In this document: one piece after another, positions 10,300-22,599 of the stretch
Position numbering within the stretch: position 1 is the stretch's first letter
Layout of the letters: every line of letters starts with the position of its first letter
Assembly (NCBI GenBank): GCA_019614645.1
Contig: JABWDB010000009.1
Span: 7,917,501-7,981,500 of the forward strand
Length of the DNA: 64,000 bases
Source of the DNA: Stratiolaelaps scimitus
Taxonomy: Eukaryota > Arthropoda > Arachnida > Mesostigmata > Laelapidae
Reading direction: 5' to 3'
Notes under the pieces: model-generated
Database searches by the model: none
What the model was told of the DNA's origin: nothing
The model's input: the letters and a program-made list of their open reading frames with translations, nothing else
Position numbers and translations under genes: made by a program

Positions 10300-12200
10300 A
10301 GTAAATCTTAATCAATTGGACGATTCGGAATCCTTTCACAATCAACACTTCACAACAGTATACTCCTCACGTTTCTTCTAGTCTTTCTGCCTTCAATTCA
10401 CATCGTCCTTCGTGATGTCGCGACATCAGCAACGCTCAGCGAAGACGACGAGCCGATATCTTCAAGACGTTTTTCCGTCAACTTGCCCTGCCTGACTGTA
10501 CATCGTTTTCTTTCTCCACGTCGTATATCGAGAGATTCACGACCGGGAGGCCACCGCCAAAGGGAGACGGGATCGGTGTGAGGAAGGGATGTCTAGGATA
10601 AAATGCAAAACAGGTCCTGCCAGCTCCACGGACAGAGGGGGCCCGCCAGATTCTGAGACGGGCAAGTTTCACTCAGTTAAGGGAGAAGAGAGAAACACTG
10701 GCCGCAGCAATGTATTATGCTAGGTTAGCGGTCGGTGCCGCTAAGTAGACAGCACGAAAAAACATACGTATTCACAAATAGTATTCGTGAAGACGCAGGC
10801 TGTCCTTGTCTCAGGGTGCTTGTTCTTAGTCGAGGATGGCCGGAGGGAACATCCGGGTTCGTGGTCCGCCACTCGAATTCTGCGAGAAAGTCAAGTAGGG
10901 AGCGAGAGGAAATCGGAGAGAAGCAGCAGCAAGACATGGAGACGCTGGAGTTCAGCAGACAATGCATGCTTTGTACGTTGAGAATTCCGAGCTATCCAAG
11001 AACTGCTTCTGCTGCTGCTGCTGAGAGTAGTACTGCATCGTCTGCTTCGACTGCTATCGCGGCCTCTGTCACTGCGCGAATCGAATCGGAGGTTTTTTCC
11101 TTGTGCAGTTCAGCGCTGTAGACATAACACGCGGACGCTCAGCGGACCCGGGAGACGGGGACGGTTGGGACGGCGTACAAGAACAACAGAACTCAACTCG
11201 CTAGGGGTAAACAGGGCAGGACCCATCAACAGGAAGAGCCAAGGAACCACACGCGCAACAGCAGCTGCTCGCTCCATTCACCTGCCGTCGCGAGCGTATG
11301 TACAATATATCGGGTCTTCTTCGAATACATCTTTGCGTGTCCCTGCTGCTTATCTATGTTGCCCGGAATGCCGATCACCATTCACAATTGGTAGTTGAAC
11401 TGCCGAACCGAGAAAGAGAGTGCGCGAATCCGTAGGCTCGTTCATCTCGGCCTCCTTCCTTGGTTTATGTATTAGTAGCGCGTCGTTGTGGTAGTGTTAC
11501 TAGTCGGAAATTTGAAATTCGACCACGCCTGTGCCGGCGCGAGGAAAGAGGGAAAACCAGTGGAGAAGGAACACCCTGTACGAGGTGGAGCCTTCAGATG
11601 GCTGGCGAGTATCACAGATTTCAACAGAGAGAAAATAGCATGTAATTGTGGTGGGGTAAAGGGGGTGATTGAAGGATGTAAGCAGTGTGTGTGTGTGTGT
11701 GTTTGCTTTAGACTGGTAGAGAACGGGAAAGCGGGTACCCCGGCCAAGGAGCGCACGACCGGTGTACCGAATCTACGTCGGCTGGGATTCATACTGCAGA
11801 CATCTGCCTCGTACGGATCTCCTGCATGATCTCCTTCACAAGACCTCCATTTGGGGACTGTCGTTGCTACAAATCGACAAATCGACCAAAGAACAAGCCA
11901 AGAACCATCAGAGGGTCGAGGCGGAACAAAGACGCACCCGGCAGCGCGTTCAATGTTTATCTATTTCTATGTGTAACCCGGCGACTCACCCGGCGAAATT
12001 GAAACGCAGCCCGATACGTCGCTGGTTGGCCTCTCAAAGCTACTCGATACAGTATAGGCGCGTACTGGCACCACTGAGTTGGAATCACATACGGCGAAAG
12101 CGGATATCTATTGTGGATGATTCTGGAAATTCCCTCTTTCTCTCCATCTCCGGGTACACCGTGACCTTTGCGGCGCCACCTGCCACCTAAACAATTCCCG
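10300..12200. other. Mixed GC-rich region, overlapping open frames
   Basis: From about 10.7 to 12.2 kb the plus strand is open in overlapping frames (10735-11121, 11165-11398, 11488-11829, 11762-12190). The first ends in an Ala/Ser-rich tract encoded by a (TGC)n-like run near 11008-11025. A short (GT)n lies at about 11685-11702. No frame carries a domain or good splice borders that I could fix. It may be untranslated or regulatory sequence. Confidence 0.3.
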
Positions 12201-15200
12201 AATCGCAGTCGAATCTGTCACCAGTTATGTAGATACGGTCGAATTTGACTTCCGCCTGCAAGTGCAGATATAGTGGCGCACCTTAAACTTACTGTGATTT
12301 GCTGCCTATCCCAACCATCGTCTTTGCCCATGGTTCATTGACACAATGTTTGACTGTTCTGATTTGACGATTTGTTAAGGCATTATGTCACGTTCGGCCT
12401 AAGGCCTCCCCATGCATCAACGTGGCTTTCCACTGCGTTCGTTACATCATTTTTCGTTGTGATGCTATTTTCATCGCACTGACGCGATGCCCTGTTCGCT
12501 CCCGGTACAGTTGCGATCCCTGATCGGATGGAAATTGTTCGCACGTAACGACATTTCGTATCGGCATCTTGTGATACCTTCACTTGAGTGCTTTTCGCGC
12601 TACCCCCGTATTCGTTTACCCAATCTATCCAGCTCAATCTATCGAGTGTCGTATGTACGAGCTATACATTTTTCACAAGATTTTTTTATTAATATTGCTG
12701 CTCAAACTAACGCAATTCTCAATTCTGTCGGTGTGGCTTCGTTCGCGCCTTTTTTTTTATGCATGTCCCTATCTCGCCTTGAGTGATCTGTGCTGCCACC
12801 ATCCCTTCTGTAAGCTACCACCGTTCTCTGCAGCAGAAGCGAACGGGATCGGCGGAACGTCGTGGCGTAAGCTACGGATATGAATTACGTACCACTTTTC
12901 GAGCGCACCTCAATCCTTGGGGAGCTCTCTTCTTTGGTGGCCGTATACATGCGTCTCTTGGCTCTATGTGCAGCCAACGCTTCACTGTGAGGCAGACCAC
13001 CTGATAGTCCATAGTAGCCACGCCAGCCAAGCGTACGTATTTAAAGTTCATTTGCCGCTGTCCGAGAACGGCTGCTGAGCCAACTCGGCTGTCGAGTTGT
13101 TGAAATCCCAATGGTAAACACGACCTTCGCAATTGCCTTCCAAATGCCCGCCGCCCATCTAGGCTTGCCAGTGATGGCCGTGGGAAAACGGGTGGGAGTG
13201 GTTGTCTATAGGTCCAAATCCATCGGCGTCCGCCCACTCGATGCTTATGGGATGCGGTTCTTCTTTCCCCGCGAGGCTCGACGAACGCCGGAGTGCAGAG
13301 AAGCGATAGTCGGGGACCAGTTGAAGCTCGGGAATCGCATACGTCTGGGTCATAGTGCCACTTGACACTAGCCTAGCCTGCGGCCAACTGGAGCGCCACT
13401 CCCACCCCGAACGCTCCCCTGACCTCCACCAGTTCTACGGCACGTGAGCGCGTTGGCATACGAGATGCTTGCCTGTTCAGGAGTCTGTCTATATGGGTGT
13501 CGTTGTGTGTGTGTGTGTGTATACTATATGTGTCTGTGACTGTGTGTGAATTATATGGACGACGTGTCGAGAATAGGAATCGCTAGTTTTCGAGTTATGG
13601 TTCACCGCAGAGCACTGTTAATATGCCTAGAACGAGAGGAGTGGTGTAGCCTCAGGGAGCCTGCGCAGATGAACCTGTACCACGACGAGAGACACCACGA
13701 GGCCGATTGTGAGCAGTGCACCGAGTCCTCGCGACTGCGGCGGGTTTAGAAGCGCCGATAAGTGTGCGACTTCGGGGCGAGGTGGGTGCCGCCTTTTCGC
13801 TGGTCCTGTTCTCAAAATTGACTCACTCTCCTGTGAGTACACAACGATACTACTCAACCGCCAGAGAACGTTTTAGGTGTACCCAATCGATGAATAATCA
13901 AGATTGATAATCGAACGCATCTTAAACACATTGTGCTTCGGGCCTTCAAATGGTCACACGGTGTTCATCCTATTCTAAGTGGCAGCGACTGTAGCACGCT
14001 CGAGTTTTCTCCTTAGTTTTTACACCGGCAACCACGCTTGTTACTCCAACTTCCTTTAAAAGGGAAAAATATATACTACATGGTATAGTCGTCCTGAGGC
14101 AAACAGACTTAATGGATAAATATAGGCATAAACAATTAATAAAAAAAAAATTGTTCGAATGTATGCGAAATATACATTGACCAAAGAATAGCGTGATCTG
14201 TAAATCAAACAATTGTAAATGGACTCCGCAAACAAACACCTCAATGCAAAAAGTGCTATACTTTCAATTGTTAAGCTAAACAGTTCCTGAGTATCCGGGA
14301 GCCAGGCTAGCCTGATATTCTGCGCGAGTTGACCCCCGTCCGTGACTGCGCCGAATGAACTCAGCCATCCGCGACTATGACTGATCCCGCCTTCCTACCC
14401 AAGACGAAGAAGACGAACAGCAGAACTCTCTTTCGCTAAATATCCACTAATAGCAGTTCCTAAGGCGACAATGACTCACCGCATCGGTCCAAGTGAGAAG
14501 AACCTGAGGACAAACAACCTGCATCTTCCACTATTTACCATGGGTATTCACAGGAGCTGTGCTATTTACTGTAGCATCAGTTCGAGTTCTCTGCCGCAGG
14601 TGAATATAATCTGCCCTTCCTGTTGATCTATAAGCGGCGCATATGATTGGTATTACTTTGGTACGTTATGTTCCTCATTCGAACAACTCACAAAAGTATG
14701 CTCAACGATAATTAATTATTGGCTGCACTTTGATCTTTTCTTTCTTCTCTTTCCTCGGTCCCGCGTCAGCTCGCCTCATTCATACGAGGTTGAGTAGAGT
14801 GATTGGCCGCCAGTTTGACAAAGGAGGCTGTGCACAGTACCCCTTCTTCTCTCATCGCCGTGATGTTGAACAGGGCCAATATTGGTAGCAGGTCCAGTTG
14901 TGGCTTCAAGACGATGCCACGGCGCCTTCGAGCCCTTGCCACATCGCCTCTTCCTAATATATTATATATAGATATTCAGCCGGCAGATAACGATGACTCG
15001 CCATCAGGCCTTAGCCGAAGTGGGTCGACAGCTGCCAGATTGGATACAGGTGCCCCGCCGGCGCTGCACGCAACGGCGGCTGTGGGACAGCGGTGTTAGC
15101 GGTCTCGGAGGCGTCGCCTTATCAACCCACGAAAACTGTGGCGTCCTCCTGAGTCCTCCCTTCGGACGGTGCTCTTATAGAGTGCAGTCGCACAGATAAC

Positions 15201-15790
15201 GGTCTATTGTTGAGCATTGTCAGTTAAAATAGATGTGTTTGAGTGTTTGACACATAAAGATGTCATGTGTTTAGGCAACTATCTCCGGCATATATCATTT
15301 AGCCGGCAAGTGATTTGTCCAGAACTATCCTGTTGACAGGAGGTTGCCAACGGCGATTGGATAAGTTAATATTACTTTAGGAGGTTCTTTTATTTAGTAG
15401 CTCGTTGTGGGGGAAACTACTGTAGCCTATTTTACACTCACTCAGGTCATATGCCTTTGTCCAAGGTATGCCTCGTAATAGCGAGAGTTGACAAAGTCCG
15501 CTGGAAAATAGACAAACCCGAAGTTCATGAAGAGTTACGAGTCAAGTCGATATGCACGAGACGATAGTTGACTTCCAATCTGATCCTTACCACTTCGACC
15601 TCCAAACTGCGCCTCACCTAAATTGATCTTTAACTGAACGTGATACCAGTGGGCACTCCTGTGTGTGCTTCATCTATAGTTAAATAAATTTCAACCGAAT
15701 AAAGTCAAGCTATTCAACTAACTTTATTGCAACAACACCTGTTTATCTAACGGCTTCAAGGACCACTATCAATCGTTATTATTACTGGTA
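12200..15790. other. Non-coding stretch
   Basis: Contains a (GT)n at about 13506-13520 and A-rich words near 14140-14150. Short open frames on both strands have no recognisable product. Nothing further is supported. Confidence 0.45.
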
Positions 15791-15795
15791 TTATT

Positions 15796-16056
15796 ATGAT
15801 TATCGTAGGCGGTGGTTTTTATAGAGGGATCAGCATGTCCTCTCATCTTCCCTATCGATGTGAGCGACACCTGTCGAATGGGAGAGAATCAACCAAATGT
15901 TTCTTTTACGAGCGGCCCTTCTGTCCGTTCTGTGGCTTCGTCAATAACAGGTACACCCATGAGGTAAATGGCCTGGCTAGAAGGTTTCACCTGGCCTTCA
16001 CCTGTCAAGGTCCTTGCTATCGACACCTAGAATTCCTACACAATATCTACTTGTAA
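15796..16056 (+). CDS. Doubtful small frame with CxxC pair
   Basis: An 86-codon frame with ATG carries PFCPFCGFVNNRYTHEVNGL, then RRFHLAFTC and QGPC. The spacing (C-x2-C, two His, a later C-x3-C) resembles a small zinc-binding module, but it does not match the C2H2 spacing rule or any family I can name. There is no splice evidence. It could be chance. Confidence 0.15.
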   Translation: MIIVGGGFYRGISMSSHLPYRCERHLSNGRESTKCFFYERPFCPFCGFVNNRYTHEVNGLARRFHLAFTCQGPCYRHLEFLHNIYL

Positions 16057-17408
16057 TCTAGTAGACGCTATATATTTAGATATCAAAATCTATACAGATA
16101 CGACTGTGTCCGTGGTAAACAAGTAATGGATTTCGTGTCCAGTTGGATTAACAAGGTGAAGTAACTCTTACTTTAGTCGATTGGAAAGAAACGAGATTGT
16201 GTATTTCCCACACGAGCAATGCTGACAACTTTCGATGGAACCAACCGCTTCTGTTAAAGCGAATTTCCTTAGTTGTCTTCGTCATCCGCCCATTCAGATG
16301 GGAGCAGATGGAATCTTTGGAGAAATATAGACGCGTCCAAGGAGGCAATTCATTCATGGACCCATTTTCTGATGTCTGTCGTTGTTTTCAATCCGTTACG
16401 TTCTTAGCCATGCTACGTGGATCTGAACAGATGGTAATCCGATGAAGCAAAGTCTGCACCGTAATCCGAACGCAACAGAATTTGCCATCCGCGATCTGAC
16501 AGGGTTTCGCTGCTCGGCAAAGACACATCCGGTCGAAAATGGCACTTTCACCGTGTAAAAGAAAGAGCGGCCTAAGCCAGCTTCGGCAAACTCTATCAGA
16601 TACAACATATTCCATTCAATCTCACAGAGACAAACACACAATGCCTGTGGTCTCAGCTGCGCTATTTCCAAAGTGAACGTAGTCAAGAAGACAGATTTCA
16701 ATTGGCAGTTCTACGGTCTCCATAAGCTGGTCGCGCAGAAAACTGCTCCTGTTCGAATCCAGCCAACATCTGAACAGTCGTTCGCGAACACTCGGCCGTC
16801 CAAAGAAGAGCTGCGCCAAGTATCAAGGCAACGTGTAAACAAGACGTCGATTTTGCGTACTTAAAATGTAGCACACGTTGCTTTCGTTCCAAACGAAAAG
16901 ATCCCTTTGACTATTTATACGCACAAGACTCAAATCGCAAGCTCTTGCCGGATTGTGCTTTTAGTCAGTCAATGTTCATCATCTCAAGCTCGTCCTGTTC
17001 GTCAGTACGGATACGCCAATAGTGTTTCATGAAATAATTTCTTTTGGTACAGAGCTGCTGAGTTTTAACGACCGCTCCCAACTCCGTTTGTCAGTGACAG
17101 TAGAACGGTGGGAAAAATCGCGAAACTTTACTGCCTCTAATTTCACCGTGAAGAGGACATTTCATTATTGAAAGATTGGCCGCACACGCACACTTCTCAT
17201 AATTCGGCGTTTACCAGCGAAGTGGCGGCGAAGCAGGGTGATCTGTGAACAGAGTCGCCAGCACGTTTTTTCGAAACAGTCGAAAATAAGCGTCATAATT
17301 TCAATTTACAAAGATACTGATTTGAAGGGTGATATTACAGATAGTAAGCGTTGGGATATACTTCAGTATTACCTTGAAGGGCATCATTTTGGGCCTTAGT
17401 AGATTTAC

Positions 17409-17411
<3 letters not shown>

Positions 17412-17443
<32 letters not shown>
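17412..17443. repeat. (TA)n microsatellite
   Basis: About 16 uninterrupted units. Confidence 0.9.
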
Positions 17444-17446
<3 letters not shown>

Positions 17447-18042
17447 GTAGTTACTTATCTAGCGTTTACTGGGCGATCTACATGCGATCTATTTGGTTTT
17501 CCCTCAGCTTGTTAACTAAGGTACTGATTCTGCGAATTTGTTACTTTCAGTGTACAATGTTGTGCACAGTGTTCCAGTGCACCACGTGGCAAGCGAAAGG
17601 CGTTAGACACCTAGTATGACATCGAGACGTCCCACCGAACATGTGCCGTGAGGAGATTTCCCTGATTAGTTACTGCTGAGAAACTGCATGACAAGCAAAG
17701 TAGAACGAAGAACTCAACGAAAAAAACAAACACAGAATCACATTCACTCGGAAATAGCTCAGACGCCTTTATGGCTGTGTAGAAATAGGAAATTATCTGA
17801 TTTCGGCGAGCACATGCGTGTCCGGATCAGCATGTCTCTGGAATACGATTTCGTTTATTCGCATAGGTAGGTATATGGTGCAGCGACCAGATACCTACCA
17901 GCAGACAGGGCGAACCCGGAAGGGCGAGGCAAAAGAAATAGATTTTTTTTCTTAACGTCTCTCCTGTCGGTTGGTATGGTTTGCGCGAACAGGCCGCTGA
18001 TTCCTCCCGCACATATAACATTGGACAGCGATTCGGCGAATT

Positions 18043-18069
18043 TCTCTTTCTCTCTCTCTCTCTCTCTCT
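18043..18069. repeat. (TC)n microsatellite
   Basis: About 13 TC units, immediately downstream (minus-strand sense) of the candidate exon donor at 18072, where they would form the first bases of the intron. Confidence 0.9.
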
Positions 18070-18072
18070 TAC

Positions 18073-18351
18073 ACACACTGAATCAACTGACTTCGCAGAA
18101 GATGCGCCGTCTGCTGCTGTCGGGCTTATGACAAAATCGGCTTTCAATCGGAGGTTCGTACAACGACCGTTCCCCGCCGCCTTCCTGGTAAGCGGTCTGT
18201 GAGGCACCGTATATGCGGAATCGTCGCAATTTGGTGACACGCTCTCACCAGTACAGGCAATGTACATGTCGACAGCGATGGTTGTCATTTCGTGTGCTTC
18301 GTTGGCTTTTGGGCGTATGCAGAGCTCGGCTAATGTCTGCACATGTCTCTG
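18073..18351 (-). CDS. Weak internal exon candidate, unassigned
   Basis: A minus-strand segment bounded by an acceptor-like gacag at 18352 and a donor TGT followed by gtaaga at 18072. It is exactly 93 codons, phase 0 at both ends. The translation (VQTLAELCIRPKANEAHEM and onward) has a mixed, protein-like composition. Past the donor the frame becomes an Arg-Glu repeat from the GA tract, which supports a splice there. No family is recognised and there is no partner exon. Confidence 0.2.
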
Positions 18352-20359
18352 CTGTCATGGCAGGTCCCCTGGTGTTGGTAGACCTCTTTCGCGGGATGGA
18401 CGTGTAACACAATATTTGCTCCTTTTTCCAAAGTGTTTTCTCGAAACGCGCGAAGAGTCGATCGTTCTCGACGTTTATTTAGTCTCTATTTAACGAATCG
18501 ACTGAAACGGACGGCATAATTCCAGTGTCAGGTCTTATGTTTATATTACGCTGTACGCCTTCGTGAAGAAGTGTTTTGATAAGCATATCATTGTTTCCGT
18601 TACTTCTGTACGCACTGTTAGGGTCTAATCAACGAGTCGTTGTCTTTCTTTTTATAATGAGAGAAAGCCGGGTAATTTTGTTTGTCTGTTCCGTACGGAT
18701 ATATATCGTCGAGATCTTCGCAGAGGTTTGCTAGAATGGTCGGCACCTCTGCACTATCATTGTCCTCCTTCTGCACGTGGAGTTTACGAGTATCAATGCT
18801 GGTAGCAAATCTCGCGCCTGTCCTGCCTCCCTCAAGCCTTGTTGGTGGGGACCCTGTCAGCAGGCGGCCATCTCGCCAAGATGTCGCCTTTTATCACAAA
18901 GCCAACTTTGAGGTTTCACTAGACCAAGCCACCATGCTGGCCTACTCTGAGTTTTCCTTCTCAGTGGCCGTGAAGACCAAGAACCCTATGTGTGCGCTTG
19001 AAATATCGGAATTCTATTTCCCGAAGGCCCGGAGGCGAATGCCCAGCGTCGTCGACGCTACCGTCTCTGCCACTGCTGCCATTAGGAGGTATGCTGTTTC
19101 TCAACAGTTCTATCTTGGGAGGTTGGCTCAAACTCGCTGGTCTCTCCGTTTCTATCCTCAGGAGAGTCTACCGATGCCTATTAAGCCATTGCTGTATTAA
19201 CAATACCCTGCTTTCCTGTCTTCAACAGAGGGAGCCGTTCCGTTTGTTCTGTTAGCCTTCGACGCGTCTAGCGATCGAGTCACCACAGGCAGTTCATTAA
19301 CCGGCACTGGCACGCATCGCTGTATTGTCATGTCTACGGCGTCGTCTATAGGTCTGGATTATTATGCTTTGTATGGGTAGCACAAAGATATAGCTATATA
19401 TACCAAATATGAGAGAGTCGCGTGCGTCCTTGAAAAGTTTGACAGAGTCTTGCATGTTCCAGATTCACCAGAGACCCGCAAAAATCTATATGGTAATGGC
19501 CCTTTATTCAAGCAGCGGTCGGCGTGGGAGTAGGTGCCAGGTATGAGTGTACCAGATGAGTGTATGCGTTGTATTGGAGATCTTGCTCGAAGACGGGTGC
19601 AGACAGTGACCCTTAGTCATTAATTATGGCCTTGTCAGGCCTAAGGGAACGTTGCCTAGCTGCCAAATATGGCTACCTAGCGAAGTAGCATAGCTCAGGA
19701 TTGTTTTTTCGAATATCTGGTGCGGTGTCGTTTGGTTGCGAATCGCTTGATTCGTTTGTCGGATAAGACCGAATTAAAGTGGCCTCGTGTAGAACGACGT
19801 GAAGGCTGACGAAGTCATGGTTTTTGAAGGATATGCCTTCATTAATATTCACCCTGTTGATTTCGCCAACCTACCTACCCATAATGATAACTTCTAACTA
19901 ATGACAACTGATGACAGTTATCAGTAACTTTCAGTGAAATCACAACAATGACAATACATCGAATGACGGATCGAAGCATATTGACTACTGTGATCGTTAT
20001 TTTTTGTCTGTGTCTCGTTTGCTCCCTAGTTCACTCGTCCTCATTGAGCTTGTTCCTTGTTGCAAACCTAACAATTGCTGTCTAGCAGATCGACTCCGCT
20101 CTCATTGCGGACAACCATGTCGTGTTAGTGTGAGCTTTTGTAGCAATTGGAACCACATTACGGGTTCTGCCAGTTCCGATTAGACTGCGAAGTGAGGACA
20201 GATTCTACTGGCACACGACATGCCCGAGAGGCCTCGCGCGTTCATGAGTCTTTTGCCCGCAACTCTGTGGGTCCTCGCCGGATGTTCGCTATCGTCAACA
20301 TATTTGCTGGTTCATAGCTCGAAGCCCTCCCCCCCTACGGCAAACCATGATGGATACTC
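18352..20359. other. Non-coding stretch, one 172-codon frame
   Basis: A plus-strand frame at 18682-19200 is open for 172 codons without any domain I know. Chance frames of this size are expected once or twice in such a window. A plus frame starting at 20220 begins with a hydrophobic run (LLPATLWVLAGCSL) that could mimic a signal peptide, but it overlaps the minus-strand candidate below. Nothing is firmly supported. Confidence 0.35.
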
Positions 20360-20559
20360 TTACATGTCGCACTTCCGTTCCATTACGAGGGACGAAGCAC
20401 CAAGAACTTTCTCGAGTTTTTTTTTAGCGCCCCCCGGTCGCCAAATAAATATATCTAAATATTGCTTTTCCTTCAGGCTCCCGCCATCTACTTTGGTGTC
20501 TAGCTCGACCATCGGTAGCCCGAGCGCCATCATGGTATTTCTATAGGATTGCAACCCTT
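20360..20559 (-). CDS. Weak terminal exon candidate, paired with 20757-20979
   Basis: Begins after an AG at 20560-20561 and runs to a TAA at 20360. It encodes two leading bases plus 65 residues such as MMALGLPMVELDTKVDGG and KEKQYLDIFIWRPGG, a Lys/Glu/Asp-bearing composition unlike random frames. The start phase (two bases) fits the one-base overhang left by the donor of the candidate exon at 20757. No family is recognised. The plus strand is also open here, so one of the two must be wrong. Confidence 0.2.
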
Positions 20560-20582
20560 CTTGCGTAGTGTTGATGTTTGTG

Positions 20583-20604
20583 TATTGCGTGTCGACACGC
20601 AATA
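20583..20604. repeat. 22-bp perfect palindrome next to (TA)n
   Basis: tattgcgtgtc and its exact complement meet at a GTCGAC centre. It lies inside the predicted 197-base intron between the two weak exons and abuts an interrupted (TA)n at 20603-20631. Confidence 0.85.
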
Positions 20605-20756
20605 TATATATAGATATATATAGATATATATTATGTATTCTCGGTACGGGCACTGATTCCCGCACGATGGGGAAAAATTAAATTTTCTCAGGATAATCCT
20701 TTTGAATTTTTGACCCATATGCGCACCCGAGACCTGAAGTTCCCATTTGCCCGCAC

Positions 20757-20979
20757 CTTTGACAGAGACAGAAATATAATCGAATAGTATAAAGCACCAA
20801 TAGTACATAAAGGCCATATGGTACATTGTCGGGACGACAACCAGTCCCGCTGTCAGGCAGCGGAAGCCGTTTACATCGTTGCACCATTGCCAGCTATTGT
20901 GGTCGGGTATCACGCCAAAGGCATGAACTCCCACCGTTCGTGGTAGAGCCACAGAGAACTCGTAGGTATCTACATCAAT
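20757..20979 (-). CDS. Weak internal exon candidate, unassigned
   Basis: Opens after ggtggtag at 20980-20981 (phase 0) with IDVDTYEFSVALPRTVGVHA and continues HNSWQWCNDVNGFRCLTAG. It ends at GTCAAAG followed by gtgcgg (phase 1). The segment is 223 bases with no stop and has a balanced, globular-protein composition. Joined to 20360-20559 it would encode about 140 residues. I cannot name a family, and the acceptor has a poor pyrimidine tract. Confidence 0.22.
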
Positions 20980-22375
20980 CTACCACCAGGCTGGCTTGGC
21001 CTATCCCGGCAGTATAGTCAAGCAGCTTAACCAGAGAATCACGGACGAACAGCTTGAGTCTCGTAAACAGCGACGTCCCGTAGGCCGTTCGCTCGAGCTC
21101 GCTATACGCACGGCCGAGAAGGCGCCCGAACAAATCCTTTCGTTGGGGAATTGAGAAGAGGATCAAAAGGCGGGAACGAACAGACAAACATAGGCTTCCA
21201 GCTTTATGTAGCGGCGGTTGGGCGACCCTCGACGCTGGCGATATTTTGGATAAAAACCGTTGCCATTACCACCTCTACTACAACTGGGTACCACTGATAC
21301 TACTTGTATAAGGCGAGCAAAGTGTCGTTCTCGCCATGTCGTCGCAGAAACCTGCAGCAGTTGGGCCTGGTCTGCAATTGGGCCCTGGACGGGGTCGGCT
21401 TTCGGAGTACTAAAGGGGAAAGTGGTCGGCTGACTGGCAGAGGCGAAACTCGACCAAACAGTGCGGAACGGTGACGGGACCTGCAGGAACGTAGTGCTAT
21501 AAATATTCTAATGAAAGACCCAACCAGAAGAGGTAACAGCAGAAGCCGGGCTATTCGCGAGCGTTATATCGGCTGAGATCGGCTGAGCAGAAGTACCAAC
21601 AGCAGAAGTAGCAATGATCAGTGTGGCCGTATTTGTATGAGTTGTTGTCGTAATTCTTGTACTTGTATGAGCAGTAGTAGTACTAGTATAGTAGTAGTGG
21701 TAGCAGTAGTTATGACTGTGCTCAGTAGCAATATATGAAAGCTAAAGAAATTAGGTTGCTAGGAGGTGCTCAACAAGGGGGCTGTCTTAACAGAAGCTAC
21801 TCGATAGGATCTGCAACATAGAGAGCCGCTTCCATACGCATACACAATATTTACTAACGTATCTCATATGCAGTGTCTCAAAACGGAAAACATTCACGCC
21901 GGAATGCTCCCATTCAACATCTCGACAGTTAAATGCGTGTGAAATATATCGCGATGCTTTATGTGCGTACAACGGATGGACAAATTTCTCGCGGTGAAAG
22001 CTTTCGAAATGACAACAGGAGCATAATTTCCGCTTAAGTTAAATACGTAAGGAGCAGTCAACGCAAAATGATGCGGACGAATGGGACTTCTACAGGTAGA
22101 GCTTATATCGACCCTTGTGAAATGTACCAATACAATGCCACACTCGTACGTGTGGCATACGCTTATCTCACACAATCCGTGGCGAATATACATGCGAACC
22201 AACGTCGATAGGGCCAGGTTTGGGGGATGTTTTCCTATCATTTCTGAAGAGCTGAACAATATTCGTTCTGTTTCGATCGTCATTTGAGTCATCGAGGAGT
22301 TTTGGTGGGTCAATACATCTGGGTGCACTTCAATACGGCCATCGCTGGCCGGGACAGCAATGACCATTCAGCAGG
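20980..22375. other. Non-coding stretch
   Basis: Holds (AGT/AGTAGC)n-like imperfect triplets at about 21600-21710. A 157-codon minus frame from an ATG at 22367 to a stop at 21894 has balanced composition but no recognised domain. Its length is within chance expectation. Confidence 0.35.
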
Positions 22376-22597
22376 ATGATCACGGACAACGTCAGCCATA
22401 GTTTCCGCAAGTTCTGGCGCTCAGCAGTAGCAGAGCCTCTGTCACCCGGTGCCTTTCCGTCTTCTAGTTCTCCTCATCTATGTTCCGATTCGACGGGAGG
22501 CGAGCAAATCTCTAGATCTGCAGGCTCTCAGAGCCGAGTCACCGGCTGCTCTTCGCTGCCACCTTCGCCGCTGCCGTCTGATGTGCCGTTACCGCAG
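22376..22597 (+). CDS. Candidate first coding exon, Ser/Pro-rich
   Basis: ATG at 22376 opens 74 codons starting MITDNVSHSFRKFWRSAVAE, then a Ser/Pro/Gly-rich low-complexity segment ending SDVPLPQ. CAG followed by gtgtgg is a usable donor at 22598. A stronger one (TGTG, then gtaagg) lies five bases on at 22603. The frame stops one codon after that, which is consistent with splicing. The exon sits at the left of a GC-rich island. No family can be assigned from a disordered N-terminus. Only eight bases separate this ATG from the ATG of the minus frame at 22367, so both cannot have ordinary 5' UTRs here. Confidence 0.33.
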
Positions 22598-22599
22598 GT

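Larger units (their letters stand above)
16057..18072. other. Non-coding stretch with (AT)n
   Basis: A (TA)n of about 16 units lies at 17412-17443, and a (TC)n at about 18043-18069. A 101-codon minus frame (16396-16701) shows no family signature. Confidence 0.45.

Noticed and set aside
18682..19200. 172-codon frame as a gene
   Set aside because: No domain, no splice borders and no conserved motif. One or two frames of this length are expected by chance in 64 kb.
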